Assembly (NCBI RefSeq): GCF_018904615.1
Contig: NZ_JADCNH010000015.1
Location: forward strand, 1-64,000
DNA: 64,000 nucleotides
Source of the DNA: Verticiella alkaliphila
Lineage (GTDB): Bacteria; Pseudomonadota; Gammaproteobacteria; Burkholderiales; Burkholderiaceae_B
Reading direction: 5' to 3'
In this document: one piece after another, positions 34,275-45,429 of the stretch
Layout of the letters: each line of letters starts with the position of its first letter
Numbering within the stretch: the stretch's first letter is position 1
Notes under the pieces: generated by a model
The model's database searches: none
Told to the model about the DNA's origin: nothing
The model's input: the letters and a program-made list of their open reading frames with translations, nothing else
Position numbers and translations under genes: made by a program

Positions 34275-36218
34275 ATGACATCGCTGCCGCGCCCTCTCCT
34301 CGGTCTGATCGCGATCTACCTCGTGCTCTCGGCACTCACGCTGGGCGTCTGGGAGCAGCGCCAGACGTATCGCGTCAACGGTGATGAACCCTGGTACCTG
34401 CTGATCGCCAGCGGCATCACCCGGTTCGGCACGCTCGAGCAGAGCCTGCCGCACGACACGGAGGTGGCCGAGCGCCGCATGGCGCGCGCCATTCCGGCCT
34501 ATGATGCGGCCAACCCGGGTTTCACGCACATGGTCGCAGGCCCGAACGGGCGCTACAGCGTGCACAACCTGGGCCTGCCCGTGCTCATTGCGCCGGGCTT
34601 CGCGCTCGCCGGCGTGCTGGGCGCGCGGCTCACCCTGATCCTGGTCGGCGTGTGGGTGCTCGTGAGCGTGTGGCGCGTCGCGGGGCTTGCCGCGCCATCG
34701 ACGGTCATGCGCACCTGGGCCACGGCCGGCACTGCCCTCGCCCTGCCCTTGCTGGGCGGCGCCGGCCAGATCTATCCGGACATCGTCGCGGGCGCCATCT
34801 GCCTGCATCTCCTGGCAACGCTGCTGTGCCGCGCGCCTGCCACCGCCGCGAGCTGGACGAGCGGACTGCTGCTCGCGGCGCTGCCCTGGCTGCAGATCCG
34901 CTATGCCGCGCCCACCCTGGTGCTGGCCATCGCGCTGCTCTGGGGCCTGCGCGCCGTGTCGCGCCAGGCGCGCTGGGCCGCCGCGGGGCGTCTGCTGCTG
35001 CCCGGCGTCGTGGCGGCCGCCCTGCTGGGTGCCTATCACCTATGGGCCTTCGGCCAGCTCGCCGGGCCCTACAGCGACGGTGCCCTGCGCCCGGGACTCA
35101 CCGCCCTGCTCGTGCTGCTGGGGCTGCATGTGGACCAGAACCAGGGCCTGCTCGTGCAGAACCCGATGCTCTGGCTCGGCGTGGCCGGCATGGGTGCGCT
35201 GATCGTGCGTCATCCGCGCGTCGGCATCGCCACGCTCGGCGTCTATCTCGTCACCCTCGTGCCCAATGCCCTGCATCCGAACTGGTATGGTGGCTGGTCA
35301 TTCTCCGGCCGATTCGGCTGGACAGCCGCCCTGGTGCTGGCCGTGCCCGCCGTGATCGCGTTCGGTCGCATCGCCACCGCCCGGCCACGCTGGGCGCTCG
35401 GGATCGCGCTTGCAGCCCTTGCCTGGCAAGGCGCTGCCTACGTGGGCTACACGTTCACCCTGGGCGCCGACGCCTGGTACAACCGCGCCGTCGGCTATCT
35501 CCCCACGCCCGGCCTCGCGGCCTATGGCCTCTTCGGCGGCAAGCTCTGGCCCTGGCTGCCGACCGTGTACGGCGGCGCCGATGACACCACCTGGCATTGG
35601 GCCCTCTGGCACCGGCCGAACATCGCCTGCATGGTGGTGCTCGCGGGGATGCTGGGGGTTGGATTCTGGCGTGCGCGAGCACCGGATGCGCGCTTCACGC
35701 GCGCCGTGCTGACCGTGGCCATCGCGGGCGTCGTGCTCATCGTGCTGGCGGGTACGCGAGGCCCCCGGCCCGTGCCCCTGCCGACGGGCCACGAACAGGG
35801 TCAACGCTGGATGCCGTGCACGGATGAACACACGGCGCAGCCTGTCTGCGTTGGCCGCTTGCGCGGTACCACCGGGCAACCTGAAGACGGCATGCGGATC
35901 GCCCGGGCCGGTCGCGACGCCCCCGGACTGCTCGTGTTTGGTGCCTTGCAGTGGCTCGAGCGTGGCAGTTACCGGCTGAAGATTACCTATGCCAGTCCGG
36001 CAGACGAGGGTGTCGAGGCAGGCCTCGCCGAGTTCACACCTATCGAATCGGGTGCGCCTGCTGCACGATTGGCGCTGCCGGGCACGGCAGGTGCGACCCG
36101 CACGGCCGCTGTCGCGTTCCACGTACGGGACGCGATGCGCACCTACGAAACCGTGGTGAGCTGGCGTGGCACCGATGATCTCGTCCTGCGCGCGATCCAG
36201 GTGCAGCCTACGCCCTGA
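34275..36218 (+). CDS. Large GT-C-like membrane glycosyltransferase, candidate arabinosyltransferase
   Basis: A 647-residue protein. The N-terminal 490 residues hold about ten hydrophobic helices. The first periplasmic loop carries an acidic pair in RVNGDEPWYLLIASGITRFG, the position used by GT-C enzymes (ArnT/EmbC type) that take sugars from polyprenyl phosphate. The last 150 residues (from about GTRGPRPVPL) are predicted soluble and beta-rich, like an accessory carbohydrate-binding domain. I find no close named family. Lying between dprE1 and dprE2, it is the obvious candidate to transfer the arabinose; the acceptor is unknown. Confidence 0.75.
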   Translation: MTSLPRPLLGLIAIYLVLSALTLGVWEQRQTYRVNGDEPWYLLIASGITRFGTLEQSLPHDTEVAERRMARAIPAYDAANPGFTHMVAGPNGRYSVHNLGLPVLIAPGFALAGVLGARLTLILVGVWVLVSVWRVAGLAAPSTVMRTWATAGTALALPLLGGAGQIYPDIVAGAICLHLLATLLCRAPATAASWTSGLLLAALPWLQIRYAAPTLVLAIALLWGLRAVSRQARWAAAGRLLLPGVVAAALLGAYHLWAFGQLAGPYSDGALRPGLTALLVLLGLHVDQNQGLLVQNPMLWLGVAGMGALIVRHPRVGIATLGVYLVTLVPNALHPNWYGGWSFSGRFGWTAALVLAVPAVIAFGRIATARPRWALGIALAALAWQGAAYVGYTFTLGADAWYNRAVGYLPTPGLAAYGLFGGKLWPWLPTVYGGADDTTWHWALWHRPNIACMVVLAGMLGVGFWRARAPDARFTRAVLTVAIAGVVLIVLAGTRGPRPVPLPTGHEQGQRWMPCTDEHTAQPVCVGRLRGTTGQPEDGMRIARAGRDAPGLLVFGALQWLERGSYRLKITYASPADEGVEAGLAEFTPIESGAPAARLALPGTAGATRTAAVAFHVRDAMRTYETVVSWRGTDDLVLRAIQVQPTP

Positions 36219-36245
36219 GCCGGCTTGCTGGACTACACTCGACCC

Positions 36246-36983
36246 ATGAAGAAAATCATCATCTTCGGCGCAACGTCGGCCATCGCCCAGGCAACGGCAA
36301 GACGATATGCGCAGCGCGGCGCACGCTTTTATCTGCTCGCTCGCGATCCGGACAAGCTCGCCTTGCTGGCGGCCGATTTGCGTGCGCGCGGTGCACAGGC
36401 CACACATACCGCGGTCTTCGAGGCCAACGACATCGAAGCACAGACCGGGGTCATCGACACCGCGATCGATACTCTCGACGGCTTTGACATTGCACTTATC
36501 GCGTATGGCACGCTGGGCGATCAGCGGCAATGCGAAACCAGCGTGGCGCTCACGCTGCAAGAGCTCGGCACCAACGCCTTCAGCCCTATCGCCCTGCTCA
36601 CCCGGCTCGCGAATTACTGCGAGATTCAGCGCTACGGCACGCTTGCCGTGATCGGCTCGGTGGCGGGCGATCGGGGTCGCCAATCGAACTATGTCTATGG
36701 CACGGCCAAGGGCGCGCTGGCGATCTTCCTCCAGGGGCTGCGCAATCGCCTGGCCCATAGCGGCGTGCATGTGCTCACCATCAAGCCCGGCTTCATCGAC
36801 ACGCCGATGACGGCAGATTTCCCCAAAGGCAAGCTCTGGCGTTCACCCGAGACGGCGGCAAAGGGCATCGAGCGGGCGATCACCGCCCGGCGCAACGTGG
36901 TCTACGTCCCCGGCTGGTGGCAGGTCATCATGGGCGTCATCCAGAGCATTCCCGAGGCGATCTTCAAGCATCTCAGGCTGTAG
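36246..36983 (+). CDS. dprE2: Decaprenylphosphoryl-2-keto-beta-D-erythro-pentose reductase homolog
   Basis: A 245-residue short-chain dehydrogenase. It has the NAD(P) loop IIIFGATSAIAQATARRYA, VIGSVAGDRGRQSNYVYGTAKGAL with the catalytic Ser, Tyr and Lys, and a C terminus QSIPEAIFKHLRL. These align well with mycobacterial DprE2 (SSVAGERVRRSNFVYGSTKAGL-type segment and IPRSIFRKL end). DprE2 reduces the keto intermediate made by DprE1 to the arabinose lipid. It is the last gene of the operon, 27 bases after the glycosyltransferase. Confidence 0.9.
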   Translation: MKKIIIFGATSAIAQATARRYAQRGARFYLLARDPDKLALLAADLRARGAQATHTAVFEANDIEAQTGVIDTAIDTLDGFDIALIAYGTLGDQRQCETSVALTLQELGTNAFSPIALLTRLANYCEIQRYGTLAVIGSVAGDRGRQSNYVYGTAKGALAIFLQGLRNRLAHSGVHVLTIKPGFIDTPMTADFPKGKLWRSPETAAKGIERAITARRNVVYVPGWWQVIMGVIQSIPEAIFKHLRL

Positions 36984-37027
36984 CCACCGCCCCCGGCGCA
37001 CCGCATGGCGCCCGGGGGGGTCGCGCT

Positions 37028-39376
<2,349 letters not shown>

Positions 39377-39442
39377 GCCAGCCTCCGGTCGCCGTTCGCG
39401 CAAACCCGGCGGGCCCGCACGAATCATGCCGGTGGCGGGCCG

Positions 39443-41530
39443 TCAGCGCAGGACGTTCGCCGCTCGTGCCTCGGCGACGCGACGCTCGCCATCGGCGGGG
39501 AGCAACAGGCGACGGGCCACGAGATCGTCGACGGCGCGCTGGACGGCCGCTACATAACCCGCATGATCGCCGTAGCGCTCCTCGAGCGAAGGTCGGCTGT
39601 CGCCTGCGGCCAGGCGCGCGGCCCGGGTCGTGTGAAAGGGCAGGAAGCTCCCCGACAACCCAAGCAGATCCTCCCAGGGACGACCGACCACTTCGTTGTA
39701 GCCCAGGCTCGTGCCCGTGGGAACGGCCGCACCGACATCTCGAATGCCCGCAATGTCCAGCCCATCAGCATCGAGCTGCGGGACAAGGATGGCGTAGTGC
39801 TGGCCGGTCTGGCGCGGCGGCAGCTGGGTCGCGATGCCGGACTCGTCCGCATGGCGATACTGGGGGCCGTAATCGAGCCGTTCGAAGTCGTTGTGCAACC
39901 CGCGATAGACGACATCCGGGATCTGCCGGCCGTCGGACCAGCGCAGGCCGCGGATCTGCGGCATCTGCAGGTCTGCCGGGCGCACCAGGCTGCCGTCCGC
40001 CAGGCGCGGCACCGCATTGGCCGGCGGGGCGACATCACGCACCACCCAATCCTCCAGGGCCACCCACAGCGCCCGGAAGGTGTCGCCAAAGCGGGCCTCG
40101 GTGCCGGTCGGGTACCGCCCCTGGGCGGGATTGAACGCCACATTGCCATCACCGTGCTGCGTGCTGGCGTAGTAGTAGATGCGCGCGGTGTCAGGCTGCA
40201 CGAGATCGGCCAAGCCCTCGGCATCGGTCAGCACCGGCGAGCCCTGCAACACCCAGAATTCGGTGCCGCTCAGGCCCAGGAAGAATCGCGGGCACGTTGA
40301 CGTCTGGGTGCAGCGGGCGAGAATGCCGCCCGTGCGGCCCGAGATGCTGTCGTGATAATCCGTCGCCAGGCCTCGCGGTGCCGACTGGCCAAAGGCGGTG
40401 TGATCCGTGCGCAGCCCGCCCCCGCCGCCGGGTACGGCAAAGCGCGCGTTCACCTGCGTCTGACGTGCAGCCACGTGGGCGAAGATGCCGTCGAACACCC
40501 GCCGGCCTTCCAGATCCTGGTTGAAGCCCAGGTGCAGGAAAGTCTTCATGAAATTCCCGCTCTGCGACGTGCCCTGGCCCAGCGCGTGGCGGATGTGGCC
40601 CGCCAGCGGGTTGGGCGTGCCGTCCGCATCCCGGCTCGCGTGCCGGAAGAAGGCCACGGTGTCGCGCAAGGCCGCCAGGCCAACACCCATCACCTTCGGG
40701 TCGCGCGCCTCGTAGACCAGCTCATAGAGTCCATCCGGATCGAAGCCGCCCGACAGACAGACCCGTGTCGGGTCCGGCGTGCCCGGAAACGGCGTAGCCG
40801 CGTCGCAACGCGCGAAGGCCCACTGACTGGCCGGGATGGGCTCGCGGGCGTCGGTCTCGCGCACGCGCCGCGTAAGGCTGTAGCCGGGGCGGGTGTTGTC
40901 CAGGCTCACCGGCGCATACGGAATCATGCTGCCGTTGAAGACGCCGCCAGGCAACGGCAGATCCGCGCTGCGCGTCTGGGGCACCAGTTCGGCGCGATAG
41001 GGCCCGGTCACGGGATCGCCATTGGCCTGGCGCGCCACGGGCACGTCCAGCGTCAGCCGGGCCGGCGAACTCTTCGGCACGTCGCCCTGCCAGGCGCTGA
41101 AAAGCACGCTGTAGCCGCGCTCGAGCAGCATGCGATCCGGCAGGCCACCCGACAATGTCAGCAGATTTCCGCGATTGGGCGCGTCGTAGCGCAGCACGCC
41201 GTTGCCAGCTGCCGCATTGGCCGGTGTGAAGAGGACGAACTCGGTCGTGTACTCCACCATGCCGCGCGCGTTTCGCGGCTGGGCCAGATCGAGATCCGTG
41301 ATGATCGCGTTGGCCGGGGCCGCGGGATCCACCTCGCCCGTCAATCGGCCGTCGATGCGTTGATAGGCCCCAGCTGTGCCCCAGGATCCTGCCACCGGGC
41401 TCACCTGGGTCACGGTCAGGTGCATGCGCGGGCCACTCACCTGCGGTGGCGGTGGCGCCGTGTCATCACTGCCCCCGCACCCTGCCAGCCAGGCGAACGC
41501 CACCAGCGGCACGAATCGGCCGAATCCCAT
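39443..41530 (-). CDS. Alpha/beta-hydrolase-domain lipoprotein (large esterase-like)
   Basis: A 695-residue secreted protein. MGFGRFVPLVAFAWLAGCGG is a lipoprotein signal with lipobox LAGC. The mature part matches the alpha/beta hydrolase domain family (Abhydrolase_10-like): RMLLERGYSVLFSAWQGD, GTSQSGNFMKTFLHLGFN with the nucleophile Ser, and late FLPFHTTRAAR. Substrate is unknown; it may hydrolyse esters in the periplasm or outside the cell. It lies upstream of a Bug-AtuA-like group on the same strand, 155 bases away, and could supply an acid to it (inference). Confidence 0.85.
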   Translation of the reverse strand: MGFGRFVPLVAFAWLAGCGGSDDTAPPPPQVSGPRMHLTVTQVSPVAGSWGTAGAYQRIDGRLTGEVDPAAPANAIITDLDLAQPRNARGMVEYTTEFVLFTPANAAAGNGVLRYDAPNRGNLLTLSGGLPDRMLLERGYSVLFSAWQGDVPKSSPARLTLDVPVARQANGDPVTGPYRAELVPQTRSADLPLPGGVFNGSMIPYAPVSLDNTRPGYSLTRRVRETDAREPIPASQWAFARCDAATPFPGTPDPTRVCLSGGFDPDGLYELVYEARDPKVMGVGLAALRDTVAFFRHASRDADGTPNPLAGHIRHALGQGTSQSGNFMKTFLHLGFNQDLEGRRVFDGIFAHVAARQTQVNARFAVPGGGGGLRTDHTAFGQSAPRGLATDYHDSISGRTGGILARCTQTSTCPRFFLGLSGTEFWVLQGSPVLTDAEGLADLVQPDTARIYYYASTQHGDGNVAFNPAQGRYPTGTEARFGDTFRALWVALEDWVVRDVAPPANAVPRLADGSLVRPADLQMPQIRGLRWSDGRQIPDVVYRGLHNDFERLDYGPQYRHADESGIATQLPPRQTGQHYAILVPQLDADGLDIAGIRDVGAAVPTGTSLGYNEVVGRPWEDLLGLSGSFLPFHTTRAARLAAGDSRPSLEERYGDHAGYVAAVQRAVDDLVARRLLLPADGERRVAEARAANVLR

Positions 41531-41685
41531 GTCTGTCTCCTCGGAAAGGCCGGACAGGTGATCCGCCCGGCTGATCGGCAATGCGTGTCGCCGATTCGAA
41601 TGGCCTGCCGCAGCCCGCCCTCATGGCGAGGCACGGACCGCGGTCAGGCAATGGTCACGTCACGGGCGCGTGCCCGCCCGCACGG

Positions 41686-42654
41686 TCACTCAGGCTGGAT
41701 GCCCGCTTCCTGGATGATCTTGCCCCACTTGGCGGATTCGGCCGCCTGGAACTCGGCGAGCTCCTTGGGTGAATTCGTGAAGGGCGTCGTGCCCGTCTGG
41801 CTGTAGAAGCTCTGGGCAGCCTTGGCCTTGGTCGCGGCCACGAAGGTGTCGTGCAGGTAGGTCACGACGGGCTGCGGCGTGCCCTTGGGCGCGTAGGCCG
41901 CGAACCAGTAACCCATCTCGTAGCCCGGTACCCCGGCTTCATCGATGGTGGGCACCTCCGGCACCAGCACCGAACGCGTCTTGCTCGTCACGCCCAGCGC
42001 GCGCACGCGACCACCCTGGATCTGCGGCAGGCCCGTGGCCGAGTCCGTGATCATCATGGAGATCTGGTTGCCCACGAGATCGGTCAGCGCCGGCGGGTTG
42101 CTCTTGTATGGCACGTGCAGAATGTCCACGCCGGCCATCTGCTTGAAGAGTTCGCCCGCAATGCGGCTGGACGAGCTGCCACTGCCGAAGCTCAGCTTGC
42201 CCGGTTGTTCCTTGGCAAGGGCGATGAGCTCGCCGACCGACTTGACGGGGGATTGCGTGTTGACGACGAGGATCTGGCCCCCCTGGCCCAGCGCGGTGAT
42301 CGGCTCGTAATCCTTGACCGGATCGTAGGGCAACTGCTTGTAGAGATGCTCGTTGGCGGCGTGCGTGGTGTTGGTGGTGATGAGGACGGTGTAGCCATCG
42401 GGCGCTGCACGAGCCACGTCCTGGGCGCCGATCATCGCACTCGCGCCAGGCTTGTTGGTCACCAGCACGGTCTGCCCGGTGCTCTCGGTGATGCTCTGGC
42501 CCAGGGCCCGTGCGAGCTGGTCCGTGGCGCTGCCCGCGGCGAAAGGCACCACGAGCGTCATGGGACGGCTGGTATCGATCGGTGCAGCGGCGTGGCCGGG
42601 CGCGGCGATCACGAGGGCCAGGACGGACAGTCCGGACGGGATGGTGCGTTTCAT
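41686..42654 (-). CDS. Bug-family (TctC-like) binding protein
   Basis: A 322-residue periplasmic receptor with a signal peptide ending near GHAAAP. Signatures: MTLVVPFAAGSATDQLARAL, VTNKPGASAMIGAQDV, LHVPYKSNPPALTDLVGNQI, VPTIDEAGVPGYE, and the final AGIQPE. AAGGAGACACC precedes ATG 42654. It is the third gene of the operon begun by the split AtuA-like genes, 52 bases after the second, and is probably controlled by the divergent LysR. Confidence 0.92.
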   Translation of the reverse strand: MKRTIPSGLSVLALVIAAPGHAAAPIDTSRPMTLVVPFAAGSATDQLARALGQSITESTGQTVLVTNKPGASAMIGAQDVARAAPDGYTVLITTNTTHAANEHLYKQLPYDPVKDYEPITALGQGGQILVVNTQSPVKSVGELIALAKEQPGKLSFGSGSSSSRIAGELFKQMAGVDILHVPYKSNPPALTDLVGNQISMMITDSATGLPQIQGGRVRALGVTSKTRSVLVPEVPTIDEAGVPGYEMGYWFAAYAPKGTPQPVVTYLHDTFVAATKAKAAQSFYSQTGTTPFTNSPKELAEFQAAESAKWGKIIQEAGIQPE

Positions 42655-42706
42655 GGTGTCTCCTTGTCGTATGGTGTCTTGGGGTCGGGCACGCGTTGCG
42701 CGGGCG

Positions 42707-43084
42707 TCAACCGGGAAAGCCAGGAAGCCCGGCAGCGACGTCTGCCGGAAGAGGGACCGGCATGGCCAGCAGATGAAAGGACAGCGTCTTGCCGTGCGTG
42801 TCCAGGTTGAGGGCACCGTTGACGCCGCCATCGAGCACGTCGTCCAGCACCAGGTTGAGCGCATGCAGACGCGGCAATACGTACCGCCGCACCGAGCCGG
42901 GCTGACGATCGCCGAACCACGCGGCCACGCGCTCTGGCGTGACCGTGCGCTCGATCCAGGCAAAGAGATCCGGGCGATAGGCAATGACGCTCAGGCAGGA
43001 AATGTCGCCTTTGTCACCGGCGCGGCTATGCGCCAGGCGGTACAGCGGCACGAGCTCGGTCGACGTCGCGGGAATGGCGCTCAT
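42707..43084 (-). CDS. AtuA C-terminal-domain protein, stand-alone
   Basis: A 125-residue protein. YRLAHSRAGDKGDISCLSVIAY and LPRLHALNLVLDDVLDGGVNG correspond to the C-terminal domain of the fused AtuA-like protein at 19724-21526. The gene overlaps the DUF1446 gene by four bases (ATGA), so the two polypeptides are probably made together and form a complex. No catalytic function is established. Confidence 0.88.
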   Translation of the reverse strand: MSAIPATSTELVPLYRLAHSRAGDKGDISCLSVIAYRPDLFAWIERTVTPERVAAWFGDRQPGSVRRYVLPRLHALNLVLDDVLDGGVNGALNLDTHGKTLSFHLLAMPVPLPADVAAGLPGFPG

Positions 43085-44463
43085 GCCGTCGTCTCCTCCA
43101 GAAAATGCCAACCAGCACGCACGAGCTCGCGCGGGATCGCGCACGTGAGCAATTCGAGACGCTGGCGGATGGCGGTGCGCACACCGCCGCCGCCCGCCGG
43201 GCCGCAGGTGTACAGCGCCGTGACTTCGCGCAGAATGCGGCGCGCGACCTCGGCATCGGCATGCTTGCCGGCCACACGCAGACGCACGTCTGTCGCCGCG
43301 CCGGGCTGCGCTCGCCCCGCGGCACGACCCTCGTCATCGGCAAGCACACTCATCACGCCGATGAGGTCGATGCGTACGGGCAATGCACCATCGAGACGGC
43401 GGCGCACGATATCGCCAGCGAGGCGCGCGCGCGCCTCGGCGTTCGGCCCGGCGTAGGAAATCTCGGCCTCGGCCAGCCAGCCGCCATGGTGATAGGCATT
43501 GACCTTGAGCGTGGGCGGACGCGCCGAGCCCGTCACGCCGCGCAGCGCGACACGGTCCGGGCCGACGGCCTCGAGCCAGGCATCGGTGATGTCGGCCACG
43601 ACGTCCGGCGTGAGATAGCGCCCGGGATCATGGACTTCATAGAGCAATTGTTCCGTGACGGTACGCACGTCCACGCAGCCACCGGTGCCTTGTGCCTTGG
43701 TGATGACGCACTCGCCGTCGGCATCGATCTCGGCGATCGGAAAGCCCGGGTCATGTGGCATCGGAACGTCCTTCATGCCGGGATCGCAGAAGTACCCGCC
43801 CGTGACTTGTGCGGCACATTCCAGCAGGTGCCCCGCCATCGTGGCCCGGCCCAGTCGCTCCCAATCGTCCCAGCCCCAGCCGTAGTGCGCCACGGCCAGG
43901 CCGAGTGTGAGGGCCGGGTCGGCCACGCGGCCGGCGACGACGATGTCCGCGCCTGCCGACAGCGCACCGGCGATCTCCGCGGCCCCCAGGTAGACGTTGG
44001 CGCTAACCAGCGTCACGGCGTCCACGGCAGGGCCGATGTTCTCGCGCAGGGCCGCTCGATGCTCGGGCGTATCCACATCGTCTCCTGTGACGATGGCAAT
44101 GCGCGGCGTGCGCAGGCCCAGCTCGCGCGCCAACGCGGCGATGCGCCGGGCGGCAGCGGGCGGATTGGCCGCGCCGAAATTGCCGACGATGCGAATGCCG
44201 TGTGCCAGGCAATCGGCCAGCACGGGGCGCAGCAACTCGACCAGCAGCGGCTCGTAGCCGGCTTCCGGATCCGCGCTGCGCGCCTGCTGCGCCAGTGCCA
44301 GCGTGCGCTCGGCGAGCGTCTCGAAGATGAGCGCACAGGCGCCGCCCTCGGCCACGAGCGTGCGCACCACCGGCCCGGCCCCGTCGGTGCGGTCGCCGGA
44401 AAAACCCGAGCCGCAGCCCACGCGCAGCAGAAGGGAGGAATCGAAAAAGGCATCGGCAGACAT
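43081..44463 (-). CDS. AtuA-like DUF1446 protein, stand-alone N-terminal domain
   Basis: A 460-residue protein equivalent to the first domain of the fused protein at 19724. Seen: LLRVGCGSGFSGDRTDGAGPVVR, IVGNFGAANPPAAARRI, VVAGRVADPALTLGLAVAHYGW, HLLECAAQVTGGYFCD and TKAQGTGGCVDVRTV. Such pairs occur in acyclic terpene and related branched acid pathways. The ATG at 44463 faces a LysR gene across 69 bases containing an 8-bp inverted repeat. Confidence 0.9.
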   Translation of the reverse strand: MSADAFFDSSLLLRVGCGSGFSGDRTDGAGPVVRTLVAEGGACALIFETLAERTLALAQQARSADPEAGYEPLLVELLRPVLADCLAHGIRIVGNFGAANPPAAARRIAALARELGLRTPRIAIVTGDDVDTPEHRAALRENIGPAVDAVTLVSANVYLGAAEIAGALSAGADIVVAGRVADPALTLGLAVAHYGWGWDDWERLGRATMAGHLLECAAQVTGGYFCDPGMKDVPMPHDPGFPIAEIDADGECVITKAQGTGGCVDVRTVTEQLLYEVHDPGRYLTPDVVADITDAWLEAVGPDRVALRGVTGSARPPTLKVNAYHHGGWLAEAEISYAGPNAEARARLAGDIVRRRLDGALPVRIDLIGVMSVLADDEGRAAGRAQPGAATDVRLRVAGKHADAEVARRILREVTALYTCGPAGGGGVRTAIRQRLELLTCAIPRELVRAGWHFLEETTA

Positions 44464-44486
44464 GCGGCCCACTATAGGCAGCACCC

Positions 44487-44517
44487 AATCATCCGTAAAA
44501 TCGAAATAAGGATGATT
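44487..44517. promoter_or_regulatory. 8-bp inverted repeat between the AtuA-like operon and LysR, probable operator
   Basis: AATCATCC (44487-44494) and GGATGATT (44510-44517) form a perfect inverted repeat with a 15-base AT-rich spacer. It ends 16 bases before the LysR ATG and lies 24 bases upstream of the divergent operon. LysR regulators usually bind such interrupted dyads in the shared promoter. Confidence 0.6.
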
Positions 44518-44532
44518 TGATAGGAACGACAA

Positions 44533-45426
44533 ATGAATCTGTCGACCCGACAGCTACGTGCTTTCCTGGCGCTCGTGGATGAGCGTCACTTCACCCGGGC
44601 AGCCGAGCGCAGCCATCTGTCGCAGCCTGCCTTCAGCGCGCTGATCCGGGCGGTGGAGTCAGAAGCCGGCACGCGGCTCTTTGACCGCACCACGCGGCAC
44701 GTGGAGCCAACGCCCGAGGGCCTGATGCTGGCGGCTTCGGCCCGTCGGCTCCTGGCCGACTTCGAAGGTGCATTGGCTGAACTTCACGAGCATCATGCCC
44801 TGCGGCGCGGCCGGGCCAGCATCGCCGCCCTGCCCTCGATCGCGGCCGGCTGGCTGCCGCCGCTGCTGGCGCGATTCCATGCCGAACATCCCGGCATCGC
44901 CCTGCACGTGCGGGACGCTTTGCTAGAGCCGTGTCTTGCCCTGGTGCGCGAAGGTCAGACGGATTTCGCCATCGCAGCGCAAGGCGCCGACATGGCGGGC
45001 CTGGCCACCGAACTCTTCTGCCGGGACCGCTATCACCTGGTGTGCCGCCATGACCACCCGCTGGCCGAGCGCGCCCGCGTGCGGCTGGCCGACGTGGCAG
45101 GCTATCCCCTGGTGCAGATGGCAGGCTCGAGTAGCGTGCGCCAGCGCCTGGACCAACTGGCCAGGGACACCCCGCTGGCCACCGCCTTCGAAGTCGAGCA
45201 CCTGGCGACGGCCAACGGTCTGGTGCTCGCCGGCCTGGGCGTTGCCCTGGTGCCCGCGCTGACCCTCTTTCAATTCCGCCACGACGAGCTCGTCACCCGC
45301 GCACTGCAGGGCCGGGAACTGCAGCGCTCGCTCTACCTGGTGCGGCGCAAAGGGCGCAGCCTCTCCCGCGCAGCCCAGGGGCTGTATGAACGCATACGCG
45401 AGGCGCGGCCGCTCGGCACTGATTAG
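44533..45426 (+). CDS. LysR-family transcriptional regulator
   Basis: A 297-residue regulator. The N-terminal winged helix is QLRAFLALVDERHFTRAAERSHLSQPAFSALIRAVE with ESEAGTRLFDRTTRHVEPTPEG. The substrate-binding domain follows (IAALPSIAAGWLPPLLARFHAEHPG, GLGVALVPAL). Divergent transcription from the AtuA-like/Bug operon makes that operon the likely target, with an operon intermediate as co-inducer. Confidence 0.95.
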   Translation: MNLSTRQLRAFLALVDERHFTRAAERSHLSQPAFSALIRAVESEAGTRLFDRTTRHVEPTPEGLMLAASARRLLADFEGALAELHEHHALRRGRASIAALPSIAAGWLPPLLARFHAEHPGIALHVRDALLEPCLALVREGQTDFAIAAQGADMAGLATELFCRDRYHLVCRHDHPLAERARVRLADVAGYPLVQMAGSSSVRQRLDQLARDTPLATAFEVEHLATANGLVLAGLGVALVPALTLFQFRHDELVTRALQGRELQRSLYLVRRKGRSLSRAAQGLYERIREARPLGTD

Positions 45427-45429
45427 GCC

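Noticed and set aside
36988-37020. GC-rich stem between dprE2 and the molybdopterin oxidoreductase gene as a bidirectional terminator
   Set aside because: The stem has a bulge and neither side carries a T-run, so I cannot support termination.
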